Assembly: GCF_000499845.2 (NCBI RefSeq)
Contig: NC_023755.2
Coordinates: 5,400,847 to 5,464,846 of the forward strand
Length of the DNA stretch: 64,000 nt
Direction of reading: 5' to 3'
DNA from: Phaseolus vulgaris
Lineage: Eukaryota > Streptophyta > Magnoliopsida > Fabales > Fabaceae
Below, in pieces: positions 32,890 through 43,801 of this stretch. Position 1 is the stretch's first letter, and each line of letters starts with the position of its first letter. The notes under the pieces are model-generated. The model saw only the letters and a program-made list of their open reading frames with translations. It was not told the DNA's origin and made no database searches. Made by a program: the position numbers and the translations under genes.

Positions 32890-33125
32890 CTCAGCTGGTC
32901 CAAGATATCGGCATCCAGAAGTCTGTTTTTTTCACTATGGATATTAATATCCAGAAGTCAAATTTTTCAATTACGGATGTCAACATCCGGAAGTGTGGTT
33001 CGTTGCTTCCGAACGCCCATGTCTATAGGTCATAATTGGCTTACGGATGTATATATCCAGAAGCTAACTGTTGATAATTTTTTTGTTATGGATTTATTTA
33101 TCCGGAAGCTAAGTGTTCATTTTTT
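32890..33125. repeat. Left palindrome array of the MULE
   Basis: Four 14-bp palindromes of form GGAT-N6-ATCC: GGATATTAATATCC (32,939), GGATGTCAACATCC (32,975), GGATGTATATATCC (33,045) and GGATTTATTTATCC (33,090). Each is followed by AGAAG or GGAAG. A fifth, damaged one is near 32,911. The array ends 13 bp before the transposase ATG, so it occupies the promoter or leader. Confidence 0.85.
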
Positions 33126-33137
33126 TTCAGCAGCCTA

Positions 33138-34740
33138 ATGGATACAACAGAGTCAAACATGAGAGTTTTAGGAGAGATTGATGTGTGGGATGGATTAGAT
33201 GATGTTGATCTGGAGCAGTCAATAAGTTATAACGCATTAGATAATGAACACAAGGCACATGAGTGTAGTGAGGCATTTTCTACAGATGAGGTATGGTCAA
33301 TGTTGGGTTGTGAATGCTTTTTTTATGAATTGTTTTAAAATTTGGCATATGTTATTGTAGGTATTTCGTGATTGAGATGAGCTGTTAGAGTGGGCGAAAA
33401 GTGTTGGTTATAGTTATGGGTTTGTTATTGTTATATAAAGGTGGGATACATGGACGAGCCAATGAGGAATGATGACCTATGTATTGTTAGGTTGTGAGAG
33501 AGGAGGTAAATACAAATGGTATGAAAAAGAAATAGATGTCAGTCGAACGGGAAGTTGAAAGTGTGAGTGTCCTTTCAGATTGCGAGGCAAACCAGTCAAA
33601 GGTGGTCAAGGGTGGATGGTTGAATTAATTTGTGATTCTCACAATCATGACTTGGCAGAGACAATGGTGGGTCATCCATATGCTGGAAGGTTAAGTATAG
33701 AGGAAAAGGTTATGGTTGAGGATTTGACTAAAACTTCGGTAAAGCCAAGAAATATTTTACAAACCATGAAAGAGAGAAATGAGAAGAATGTGACGATGAT
33801 TAAGCAGGTTTATAATGCAATCACTGTTCACCGAAGATCACAACAAGGTCACAGAACAGAAATGCAACAATTTATGTTGTTACTGGAGCAAGACAGGTAC
33901 GTGCAACGATGTAGGTGTGATGAGGTCTCGAATATTGTGCAAGATATATTTTGGACACACCCAGATTCAGTAAAACTGGTCAACTCATTTAATATTGTCA
34001 TATTAATGGATAGTACGTACAAGACGAACAAGTATAGGATGTCGTTACTTGAGATTGTTGGGATTACGTCAACAGGTTTGACTTTCTCCGTTGCATTTGT
34101 TTACTAGCAGCAGAAAAGGAAAATAATTTTTTGTGGGCCTTGACAAACTTAAAGGGTTGTTTTTTAGAGTTGATTCATGCCTTAAGGTGTTTCCTGAAGC
34201 TTATAATTTGCTCTGTCGATTTCACATTGATAAAAATGTGAAAGCAAAATGTAAAATGTTGGTGCATCCAAGAGAGGCATGGGATCAAGTAATGGAAGTG
34301 TGGGGATTTATTGTGGGTTGTGATATTGTTGAGGCCTTTGAAGATCGGGTCAATGCTCTTCGAGTTGTCTGTTCTCCATGGCTTATATTTGTTGATTATG
34401 TGATGGATACATGGTTACATCCACATAAAGAAAAATTTGTGAAGGCATGGATAGATAAGGTGATGCACTTAGGAAACACAACAAGTAACAAAGTTGAGGC
34501 GACACATTGGAGCCTAAAGAGAGTTCTTCAGAATTTGATGGGGGATTTATGTTTCTGTTGGGATTCTATCAATAAGATGATTATTTTACAACATAATGCA
34601 ATCAAAGCTTCATTCCAAAAGAGTCTGCATGTGGTTGGACATCGATTTAAGGTTACAGCTTACAAAAAATTGTTAGGTTTTGTGTTTAAATATGTTTTGA
34701 ACCTTATCTTCCTCCCATGTGAAACGACCTTCAGCTCACC
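33138..34740 (+). pseudogene. MULE transposase (FAR1/WRKY-GCM1-type finger plus DDE domain), decayed
   Basis: Would bind the element's ends and catalyse excision and insertion. Exon 1 is 33,138-33,290, the intron 33,291-33,360 (GTATGG...TTGTAG). After it come in-frame stops within about 200 bp. The zinc-finger part (KCECPFRLRG, then ICDSHNHDLAETMVGHPYAG) is near 33,560-33,690. The DDE domain begins with the conserved MDSTYKTNKYRMSLLEIVGI (34,007-34,066), which carries the first catalytic Asp. After VAFVY there is a stop and frameshift, then FRVDSC runs straight into VFPEAYNLLCRFHIDKN. The segment that normally carries the second catalytic Asp is deleted. The Glu-containing stretch (NKVEATHWSLKR) survives near 34,490. 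The C-terminal SWIM finger is missing. It cannot be active. Confidence 0.88.
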
Positions 34741-34820
34741 ACGATCCTACAATAATCAACATATATCATCAATAATCCGAAATACATACCAAATACAAAA
34801 ACTTATTTTTCATTACTTAC

Positions 34821-35054
34821 CAAACCATCCCACAACTATTTGGCTACATGATGTTCATAATTAACGAGTAAGGACTTATCCAATGGGCCTCCTGGATAAC
34901 CTTCATCATCAACTTCAACTTCTTCTTGTTCAATATAATCTTCAAACTGTTCATTTGGAATTGAAGTACTAGGGCCACCCCGTTTTCTTCTAACCGATGC
35001 AGTTGGTCGCACACGATCCAAATTAAAACTTCCTCCACCTCTAGTCCGCACCAT
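34821..35054 (-). pseudogene. Plant mobile domain (PMD/MAIN-like) first exon carried by the MULE
   Basis: Minus-strand ATG at 35,054 gives MVRTRGGGSFNLDRVRPTAS, an acidic stretch, then GYPGGPLDKSLLVNYEHHVA, which I recognise as the usual start of MAIN-like/PMD proteins found both as host genes and in transposons. A TAG at 34,838-34,836 interrupts it. The frame then reads LWDGL and meets a good donor (GTAAGTAATG at 34,820). No downstream exons are seen before the transposase 3' end, so the gene is truncated as well as stopped. The array at 35,176-35,460 lies directly upstream. PMD proteins in Arabidopsis act in silencing and meristem maintenance; the role in transposons is unknown. Confidence 0.75.
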
Positions 35055-35175
35055 CTTACATTTCATAAAAATAACATTCAATCCAACATATATACAAAAT
35101 TATAACACATATAGTATAAAACAACAAATGAAAAATTCCATAGAAGCCAAGTGCCCTAAGTACCTAACACTAATA

Positions 35176-35460
35176 CGGATATTAATATCCACAGAACAAC
35201 AACAACATTTCGGATAAAAATACCCGCAAGTCAAATGTATCTTACGGACAAAAATATCCAGAACCCATTATTAAAGTGCGGATAAAAATATCCGGAAACC
35301 ATTATTGAAGTGCAGATAAAAATATTTGGAAGCCATTATTGACGTGCGGATAAAAATATCCGGAATCCATTAATGAAGTGTGGATATAAATATCTGGAAG
35401 CCAATAATGATTTGCAGATAAAATTATCCAGAAGCCACTATTCTATAGCGGATAAAAAAC
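35176..35460. repeat. Right palindrome array of the MULE, 34-bp tandem units
   Basis: About eight units starting at 35,176, 35,211, 35,245, 35,279, 35,313, 35,347, 35,381, 35,415 and a partial at 35,449. Consensus is CGGATAAAAATATCCGGAAA then CCATTATTGAAGTG. The palindrome is GGATAAAAATATCC, or GGATATTAATATCC in the first unit. The array sits in the presumed promoter of the minus-strand PMD exon. Confidence 0.93.
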
Positions 35461-35797
35461 TACGATGATGAAGGGTACCTTGACTTCTTCGACGATGGTT
35501 CCCTCTGCCTGCGATGATAAAGGTCACTCACGGCGAAGCAAACGAACGGAGCAAAGGTGGCTGACGGTGTCTCACGTCACGGTGCCTGCGGCTGCTGCTT
35601 CACGCACAAAGGAAGAAGAAGAACAATAGAGTTGAGTGCATGACATTGGGTGCAGATCATAATTTATGTATTTTTTAAATTCATTAAGGGTAATTTGGTC
35701 TTTTCATACATGTGATTGGGTGCCAGTTAAAAATCATCGGGTGCAGGGAGAATCTGCCAAAATGGAAACTCAAGAAGGGGACGAAGTTAAAATGTGG

Positions 35798-36313
35798 GTT
35801 GCTTCTTCCTGCACCTCCATATCTTCTTGTGCCACCCCATAAGTTTTTATATTCCAAAAATACCCTTTTTAATATTCTGGATTACATAATCTGGAAGTCT
35901 TTTTCTAGATCCAGAATTAGCTTCTGGATTATGTAATCCGGAAGCCTTTTGTGATGAACTTCCGGATTACATAATCCGGAAGTCTTTTCTATAAATAAAA
36001 TTAGCTTTCGGATTAGGTAATCTGGAGGTCTTCTTTTCATGTGTGATTAGTTTATGGATTACATAATCCATAAGTCTATTCTGAATATGAGATTGGCTTC
36101 CAGATTATGTATTTCGGATTCTAAATTATGTAATCTAGATTCTGGATTACATAATCCATAGACTTATTTCAAATCCCAAAGAGTTCTGGATTTTATAAAT
36201 CTAAAAAACACTATCAGAATATGTATGGGGTGAAAAAAAAGGATAAAACAGTATTTTTCACATTTAGTATGGGGTGACACAAGAAGGTATGGAGGTGTAG
36301 GAAGAAATAATCT
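35798..36313. mobile_element. Non-autonomous Mutator-type MITE with GGATTACATAATCC palindromes
   Basis: Inverted ends: left GCTTCTTCCTGCACCTCCAT then ATCTTCTTGTGCCACCCC; right complement ATTTCTTCCTACACCTCCAT then ACCTTCTTGTGTCACCCC. Flanked by a perfect 9-bp duplication AAAATGTGG (35,789-35,797 and 36,314-36,322). The interior carries several copies of GGATTACATAATCC or GGATTATGTAATCC followed by GGAAG, many degenerate. There is no coding frame. It lies 30 bp from the MULE's right duplication. Confidence 0.88.
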
Positions 36314-36322
36314 AAAATGTGG

Positions 36323-36978
36323 CAGTCAAATTGGGCTTAATACCGCATGCCTACAAATATGGATTGGCCCAGAAAAAACAACTCAGTGAGGTAGTAAAAA
36401 TAATTTGGCATTATGTAAGAGAAAACAAGGTTTTTTTTTTCTATATGCGTTTCACAAAATTCCTGGACACACCTCTTATATTTATTTTGCAAGGGGCTTT
36501 TCAAGATATATTTTTTCCATTCTAGAAAGTCGATTTCAAAATGGATGGAAGATGTTCAAAAAATTTGAAATGTAGGGAGAAACAACCAAAAAAAACAGAA
36601 GATTTGGACCATATGTGGACAAAACAAAACTAACCATTAAAACACAAAATGGGTTATTTCTTCCTACATCCTAGTAACATCAGTTTATAAACTTTTAAAT
36701 TTCAAATTGGGTAAAACTTATTTTCTAAAATAACATTTCCTGGGGAAAGGAGACACCATCTTGTAAATTCTGGATCACCATATTTTCGATTAAGAAATAC
36801 TGAATGAAGATTTTACATTTTGGGTAAATCTTTTGTAAGGAAAAAGGATGTGGATGACATTTTTGGGCTATATGAAGAACAGGCCCAAAGAATGATGAAT
36901 AAATGAGCCCAGGATAATTAAAGACTGAAGGGACTACTACGTACACTATGAGTCAGATAACAATAAAAGACAGACAAA
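36323..36978. other. Spacer with a relic MITE end
   Basis: No gene. TTATTTCTTCCTACATCC at about 36,654-36,671, preceded by CAAAATGGG, resembles one end of the 35,798 MITE family; no partner end was identified with confidence. Confidence 0.45.
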
Positions 36979-37317
36979 TGCTCCCTTCACCCAACACTTT
37001 TGAACTTGCACCCAACATAATTTCAAAAATTCTGAAAATACCCTTTATTTTGGAAATAAAAATCCAGCATTGAAAATAATGCATTCTGGAAAAATAGATT
37101 CGGAAGAGAATTTTGTGTTCTGGATATAAAAATTCAGAAAAAAAAAAATCAAAATCCCATTCCGGATAAAAAAATCTGAAATTGAAAATAATACATTATG
37201 GAAGAGATTATTGTGTTCCGGAAAGGCGGTCCGGAATGTAATTTTATATGTACCCATTTCTTTTAAGGGTATTTTCATGTTTTCCCCTATGATTGGGTGC
37301 AGTGATATGGTGCGGGA
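36979..37317. mobile_element. Mutator-type MITE with GGAT/ATCC-like repeats (GCACCCAA ends)
   Basis: The left end (CTTGCACCCAACATAATTTC, then GAAAATACCCTT) matches the complement of the right end (CACTGCACCCAATCATAGGG, then GAAAATACCCTT). The interior has several TCTGGAAAAATAGATTCGGA-like palindromes, i.e. the same architecture as the neighbouring elements with an A-rich core. No clear 9-bp duplication was found, possibly because the next element abuts its right end. Confidence 0.55.
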
Positions 37318-37322
37318 TGGAG

Positions 37323-37718
37323 ACTCTTTCTTCCTGCACCTCCATAGGTTCTTCTGTCACCCCATACAAAACGTCAAAATATCTTTTTATCCTTTTTGTG
37401 TCACTCTCATAAAATAGCTTTCGGATTATGTAATCCGGACACGCATTTGATAAAAGACTTCTGGATTACATAATCCAGAAGCTAAAAAACACTTCCGGAT
37501 TACATAATCCAAAAGTTCAAAAAAACTTCTGGATTATGTAATCCGAAAACTAATCATGCATCTGAAAAAAAAGGTTTTTGGATTATGTAATCCGGAAGTT
37601 AATTATGAATTTGAAAAAAGACTTTTAAATTACGTAATCCAAAAAAATTACAAAGAAATATTTTTGAAAATATGAAAATTTATAAAAGTGAGGAAAGAAC
37701 ATGTGTAGGAAGAAAAAG
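37323..37718. mobile_element. Mutator-type MITE, second copy of the TTCTTCCTGCACC family
   Basis: The left end ACTCTTTCTTCCTGCACCTC and the right complement CTTTTTCTTCCTACACATG pair as inverted ends. Flanking 9-mers GGGATGGAG and TCGATGGAG match at 7 of 9. The interior has at least five GGATTACATAATCC or GGATTATGTAATCC palindromes (37,422-37,640), each beside AAG. Confidence 0.65.
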
Positions 37719-38177
37719 TCGATGGAGGGTGGCTCATTCGTTTATTCTTGCTTGAAATGTCTATGTCGAATGTTGCAAAATTCATGATCTTATATTCATG
37801 TGGATTCTATATAAAGCAAAAAATTATTATAGCAGAAGATAGATATATAAAGTTACTATTTCCACCAGATTTGATCTGACTTGAGTGTGATGGAGTAGCA
37901 AACTTGTTCCAAAGGTTCACCTTCATTCCCTCAAAACAAATATATGTATGTGTATGCAATGACTCCTCAACCATATGAAAATCACCCTTCATCCATTAAA
38001 GCTAAGAGAGCTTGACTTTCAAGATCAGGATCATGCACCCACATTTCTTCCACCAACACCATCTCTCACTAATGATCTCTTCACTTGATGATGCCAACCT
38101 ACCACTATCTAATTCTCCATCTAAATTTATGAGCTTAATGCATGAAAGTATAATGCATTAAAGTATCAAGAACACAC

Positions 38178-38180
<3 letters not shown>

Positions 38181-38234
<54 letters not shown>
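38181..38234. repeat. (TA)n microsatellite
   Basis: About 27 uninterrupted TA units, directly abutting the MITE that follows. MITEs of several families favour TA-rich targets. Confidence 0.95.
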
Positions 38235-38235
<1 letters not shown>

Positions 38236-38668
38236 TACAACAAAATTTGTTAAATAAAAATCAATTTTAGAAAGAACAAATAATTAGTTGTTATATTAAC
38301 TAAATTAGATACTATTTTAAATATTATAAAAATTATTGGTATCTAAATTAGTTTATATTATTGATAACTAAATTTGTATTTAATTAGTTTCTATTATTAT
38401 TAAATGGTTTCTAAATTGGTATCTAATTAGCAACCCTAATTAGCAACCAAAGTTTTTGCTACCAATTTTAGAATCTAAATAATTGGTAGTTAAAACCTAG
38501 GTAGCTAATTAGATACAAATTTAGAAACTATTTATCAATAATAGAAACTAATTTAGATAGAAATTTTTTTTTATCTTTAAAATATTATCTAATTTAGTCA
38601 ATATAAGAACTAATTAGTTTTTTTTTTCTTTTCAAAATTGATTTTTATTTAATGATTTTCTAGTAATG
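38235..38668. mobile_element. Hairpin MITE, CACTACAAGAAAATCATT family
   Basis: Begins CTACAACAAAATTTGTTAAA and ends TTTAATGATTTTCTAGTAATG. The arms are complementary around 38,440-38,480 (TAGCAACCAAAGTTTTTGCT). No coding frame. Confidence 0.7.
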
Positions 38669-41600
38669 ATATCCTATTTTTTGAAGAAGAAAATGTAAAT
38701 TAAAATTTTTATTGGGTTTGGTGTGGAAACATCCAAGGTGATGAGTCGAAATTGTTAGAAATGATTATCTTAATGAAATGATTATCTTAGTTTAAAAAAT
38801 TGTTGAGTTTTGTAACCAATATCTAGTGAAAATCCAGCTATTTAATCAATAACTACTTTAGTTAAAAACAATTGTTTCGAACTTTGCATTTTATAATTAT
38901 TTTATAGTGATTACCAAACTAAATATATGATTATAACTCTTTTATAGTGGTTAGTGACTATAATTGGTTTATAGTGGGCCATACAATTAGTATTAGATTT
39001 ATAGAAAAAAAAAGATTTAATTTAATATTTCCAAAAATCATGATTTCTTATTACATATTCAAATTGTATAAGAGGATGTAAAACAACATTTAAAACAAAT
39101 TAATAAAAATAACGATTAAGTACCAGTTTCAACTTATATGTTTCTCAAATAATTGCAATTAGAATCATGAATACTTAATGTAACCGTATTAAAAAGGTTT
39201 CATGCAAGGAGTACATTATTTTAACAAAACTATTGCTAATCACATTTTTAAGGGTTATATTTAAAAAAAAAGGCTTAAAAAGAATTATAGTGCATATTTC
39301 CCCATAGTTTAAATATCAAGATCCATATGAACATGGTATTAAAAGTAAATTGAATATTTTTCTTTGATTCTTGGACTATCTTTATTCTTAATTGAATCAT
39401 GTTGCTAAAGTGAGTATGATTCCAATATTATATTTTCCACGTACACACAGATTCGACATTAAACTTGAGATCACGTGTTTAAAGCATCGGATCCTGTTTC
39501 ACTTCAACCAACACATAGATTTTGTAACATGTTCTATGTCACTCCAACTTCCAAGCATGTTTTTTCACGTCCCGTGCCAAATCTTATCTATTCAAATTAT
39601 ATCAAAAATAAAATAATGGTGTTTAGGACCAATGCTGAAAAGGAATGATCCAGAAATTAAAATAATATAATAAATCAGTGGAAGTATATAAAAATTGAAA
39701 AGGTTTTTTAAATTACACATAGATTGCGAATTGGAAAAACCATGACACTTGGCATTGCATTTATGGAAAATAAACAATATAGAACTATGTGTAGCATTAT
39801 TAATATTTTAAGGTGTGGAGAAGAAGAATATTTGGACGAATTTCATTTTATTTACAAATCAATAGAGATCTTAGAATAAGCGCAGTAAACGATTAAATAA
39901 GTATTTTAGAAGTAACAAATAAATAAGTTATGCCATGTAGAAATGAAATATTGATTTATAAAATAATAACTATATTGTAATATATTTATATTAGTTCTCC
40001 TACTAATTTAATAAAATATTTAATTACGTTTTGTGTTTCAATGACATTATATGCATTTTCTTTTGTCTAGAATTTTTTTAGCTCTAAATTTTTATCAAAA
40101 ACGTTGCTTTGAATCCTAATCAAAATTTTGTCCAATTTTAACATATAAAAACTTTTCCTCAACAACGTTTTGTTCTTATAATGAAATAACAATGTTAGTG
40201 ATCATTAATAATACCATTAATAGTATAATAATTTAATAGATTAGATAGGATTATAATTAGAACTATCAAAATATATGATTTTGTAAATAGACTCAAATAT
40301 CTTACCAATAGATATTGTTTGTTATCTCTAAATAGACTCAAATATCTTACCAATAGATATTGTTTGTTATCAATAAAGTTGGATTAGAGTTTAAAGAATG
40401 TGACTTAAATAGAAATAAAGTATTTTTTTTAGTTTTTTACAAGAGTGAAAACCAATTTGCTTGCAAGTTTATGAGCTAGCATATTATAACTAAATAATTT
40501 TTTATATTTTTATTGGGTCTAGAGATTAAGATTTAGAGTTTAGAATTATGATGTGGTGTTGTTTATAGGAGAGTAAGAAGAAATTCTGAAACCTGATATT
40601 TTTATCATCTTTCTCACTTTTAAGAGAGCACACACCTCTGTTTTATATTTTTTTTCTCCATTAACTAGATGACAAATAATCCATCATTGCACTTATTATT
40701 TAAACTTTTTATTAGGTATTTTGAGAAAAATATATTCACTATTTTTTTTCTTTAACTACACAATTATTTTTATTCTCTACCAATTTTTCAACTTGTTCAA
40801 AATTCAAAACATTCATTCAGATCTCCAAGATACTTTCCCTCTTATAACAACCTTGATTACACATTTTTTTTCTTTTTGTCTAGTTTCATTCAAATAGTGT
40901 ATTGAATTTTAAGAATACAAACCTTAATTTTTTTTTGGCAAAATAGTTTATAAGGTACACATTTGATTATTTTTACTCATTTTTAATGATTTTTTTGTCA
41001 CATAAGAATCTTCTACTATCAATTTCAAGTGTTCAGATGTATAAGTTCTTAGTTACTAGGTAACATAAAAACTTATATTATTTATGCCTTTTGGCACTTG
41101 GTTTCTATTTCTTTTAAAGAAACTTCTTTTTTTAAAGAAAATTCATTTTCTATCAACACTTCAACTCATTTGACCATCAAGTTTCATCATGTATATACCT
41201 TGTTTTCTTTGTTGTTATTCCATCTTCATTGTTATGTCCTCTCATCATCACATTATTCAAATGATTTTTTAATTTCATCTATGGTAAAATGTAGTCCACT
41301 TTTCTAATATAAGATAATTCTAAACTAAAAGTTATAATCCATTTTAAAATATAAAACTAACTTAATAATTGTTTTTACTTAATACGAAGGATTCAACTGG
41401 ATTTAGTATGGTTTTAAACAATTTAATAATAAATTATATTTTCATCATTAGCCCATTAATTTAATAGTAAATTGTTTTTATTTGATAGGAAATATTAGTA
41501 GAAATTAGTATTAGAAAATAGAATGATATTGTAATGATGTGTTATAAACGAGATAGATAGAATCGAGGAGAATGATGATGAAAAGAAGATGATGGGAGGA

Positions 41601-41767
41601 TGATTAGGGTGGGGTGATCCTTGGGATTAGATGACATGTTTTAGCAAAATCTTTGTTGGATTAGGTGAATCAGAAAGAAGATATGCTACTAGATTTCTCC
41701 TACGTACTTGGAATCAGGTGCAGGCGTGCACTATTTTCACTCTCTCTGCTACACACTCTTTTTCTTC
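38669..41767. other. AT-rich spacer without recognisable genes
   Basis: Contains a recent tandem duplication at 40,285-40,371: two identical 42-bp copies starting AAATAGACTCAAATATCTTA, period 45 bp. No open frame has domain character. Confidence 0.6.
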
Positions 41768-41789
41768 CTCTCTCTCTCTCTCTCTCTCT
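41768..41789. repeat. (TC)n microsatellite
   Basis: About 11 TC units within a longer pyrimidine tract (41,758-41,812). Open frames overlapping it are low-complexity and not supported as genes. Confidence 0.9.
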
Positions 41790-42051
41790 TTCTTTCTCTT
41801 TCTCTGCTGCAACTTCACTCACACTTCAATAATCCTGCACTTAAGAATCATGCATGGAGCAGTGTTCAGATCACAGCCTTCTCTTACCTTCATTCAAAAG
41901 TACGCTTATGTCATTCAACTCAATTTCTTAATATATAATTAATGCTTTTCTATCCGAAAACAAATGCTCTCATCACTCAAATACAATCATCTTTGACTTA
42001 CGGATACCACTTTATTTCCTAGGTTGAATAACTTTTAAGATATATATTATT

Positions 42052-42219
42052 ATTATTAGAAAATAATTAAATAAAAATTAATTTTATTAACAAAAAATAA
42101 TTAATTATTATATTAATTAATTTATATACTATTTTATAAATTAAAAAAATTATTAGTATCTAAATTAGTTTTTATTATTAATAAATAATTTTTAAATTGA
42201 TACCTAATTAGCTATCAAT
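42052..42219. mobile_element. Left half of a hairpin MITE, cut at the Athila LTR
   Basis: TTAGAAAATAATTAAATAAA through CTAATTAGCTATCAATTA follows the left arm of the MITE family at 8264 and 38,235 and stops at the fold centre, about 10 bp before the Athila LTR starts. The right half is not seen beyond the Athila remains. Confidence 0.6.
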
Positions 42220-42229
42220 TATTTTTATT

Positions 42230-43511
42230 TCATAAGTGATTAATTTCAGTAATATTTCATATTAAAATATAAACACTTGTAAGTATTACTTGCTAAAATA
42301 CATATAAAATAATCTTTAATTTATGAATCTATACCTTTTTATATATTTTATTATCTTTATTTGAATAAAAACATTTTATTCCCAAATTTGGTGTTAATTT
42401 CAAGTTTATAGGAAAGAATGGTGATGATTGGGTTAAAGAATAATAATTTAAGCTAAAAGGAGAAAGCTCGAAGGCCCAAGAATACACAAAAAAGCACAAA
42501 AAGTCCAACTCGGCAATAGAGCATCTCGCTCAAGCGAGTCCATTCTCGCTTGAGCGAGAATGCTCCAGTGGCAGTATGAAAAATTGATGCCTTTCTCGCT
42601 TGAGCGAGAAGGCGACAAAAACATTGGGTCATTTTATGTTTTAATCAACAAGCTCATCAGCGCGACGCAAGAAGTCACCTATCCTTAGCAAAATAGGTTA
42701 AATAAGGGCTTGAGATACAACCTCGGTGTGCCAGATTGAGAAAAAAAATCATTGAGTGATTTGTAATCCAATTAGGAGAATAGGAGGTGGCAGGAAACAT
42801 TTGAGGAGGTAGTCGTTAAGGAGAAACATCTTGAATATTCTTTTCATGTCATCCTTGCGTGCAATAGTCATCATGAGTGGGCCATTTGTTTGAACTCTTG
42901 GGTAGTAATTTGCTTGAACTCTTGGGTGATATTTAAATATAATATAATATTTTATTCTTGATTGATTATTGATATTGTTGTTTTGTTTCTAATTCTTGAT
43001 CATATAATCTTAAATCCGACTGGAAAATATTTTTATCGTTCTGACCTAAACAATAACATTTAACATATTTGAGTGCTAGGAATAGACTTGAAATGTTAAT
43101 TGCTATCAATGTCTGAGTTTGACTCTAAGTTGTTTTTATAAATATCCGAGGAATCGATATTTAGGAAGCATCTTAATAATTTTATATGCAAGGAATCAAT
43201 ACAAATGAATTTTATACGGACATCAATATCAATCAAAGAACATAATGTTACCATGCTAATCAAAATACATAAGAGTGAGAAAGATGAAACCTAATCCCTA
43301 TTTTTCCAACTTGAAGCAACCAATTTTTTATTTTGTTTTCTGATTAATCATTGCCAACACAACCACTTTCAACACACTTTTTATTGTTTTGTTTTATATT
43401 TAGCGGACATTTTACTTGATTATTCAACTGTTCCTTGCGAGATCGATATTTGTCCTTAGGGACACATTATTACTTTTGACAATGCGGTGCACTTGGCGTA
43501 AAAAGTCATCA
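42230..43511 (+). repeat. 5' LTR of the Athila element
   Basis: About 1,282 bp, ends GTCATCA. The start is degraded (TCATAAGTGATTAATTTCAG, against TGATAAGTGTCTAATTTCAG in the related solo LTR at 45,029). A segment absent from that solo LTR (about 42,505-42,620) carries three CTCGCT-N2-AGCGAG palindromes. Confidence 0.85.
42528..42612. repeat. CTCGCT-AGCGAG palindromes in the Athila LTR
   Basis: TCTCGCTCAAGCGAG (42,528), TTCTCGCTTGAGCGAGAA (42,555) and TTCTCGCTTGAGCGAGAA (42,593). The same motif recurs at 48,545-48,715 in the 3' non-coding part of the same element. Confidence 0.9.
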
Positions 43512-43517
43512 AGTTTT

Positions 43518-43535
43518 TGGTGCCGTTGTCGAGGA
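43518..43535 (+). other. Athila primer-binding site, decayed
   Basis: TGGTGCCGTTGTCGAGGA lies 6 bp after the LTR. It matches the tRNA-Asp-type site TGGCGCCGTTGCCGGGGA used by Athila elements, with three C/G-to-T/A changes of the kind expected from methylated-C decay. Confidence 0.8.
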
Positions 43536-43801
43536 AAAGCTTGATTTTTGAGTAAAAATTCCTAAATATTGTGAATATTTTAAATTGTTTTGATTTGTTA
43601 TTGTTTTGATTTTTTTTTAATCTGCAAATTTGTTTTATTGTTTTAATTCTTATTTTGAAGTTAATTGGTTTTATTTGTTTATATTTATTTTAGGATTTAT
43701 TCTATTTTTTTATTTAGTTCAGATTCTTGAATTTATTTACTTTTATTTTTAGTCTCTTTTAATTGTGTTTAATTTTAAAAATAAATAAAAAATATTTTGT
43801 C

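Larger units (their letters stand above)
32633..35758. mobile_element. Mutator-like element (MULE) with two decayed genes
   Basis: 3,126 bp bounded by a perfect 9-bp duplication AAAATGGAA (32,624-32,632 and 35,759-35,767), the Mutator hallmark. The ends are similar in inverted orientation: left CTTCCTGCAACTGATCAATT, right (complement) CTCCCTGCACCCGATGATTT, both leading to a GGCAC. Inside are a transposase on plus, a PMD-type exon on minus (convergent) and palindrome arrays near each end. The inverted ends are short and imperfect. The element is dead: stops, a deletion and a truncated minus gene. Confidence 0.85.
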
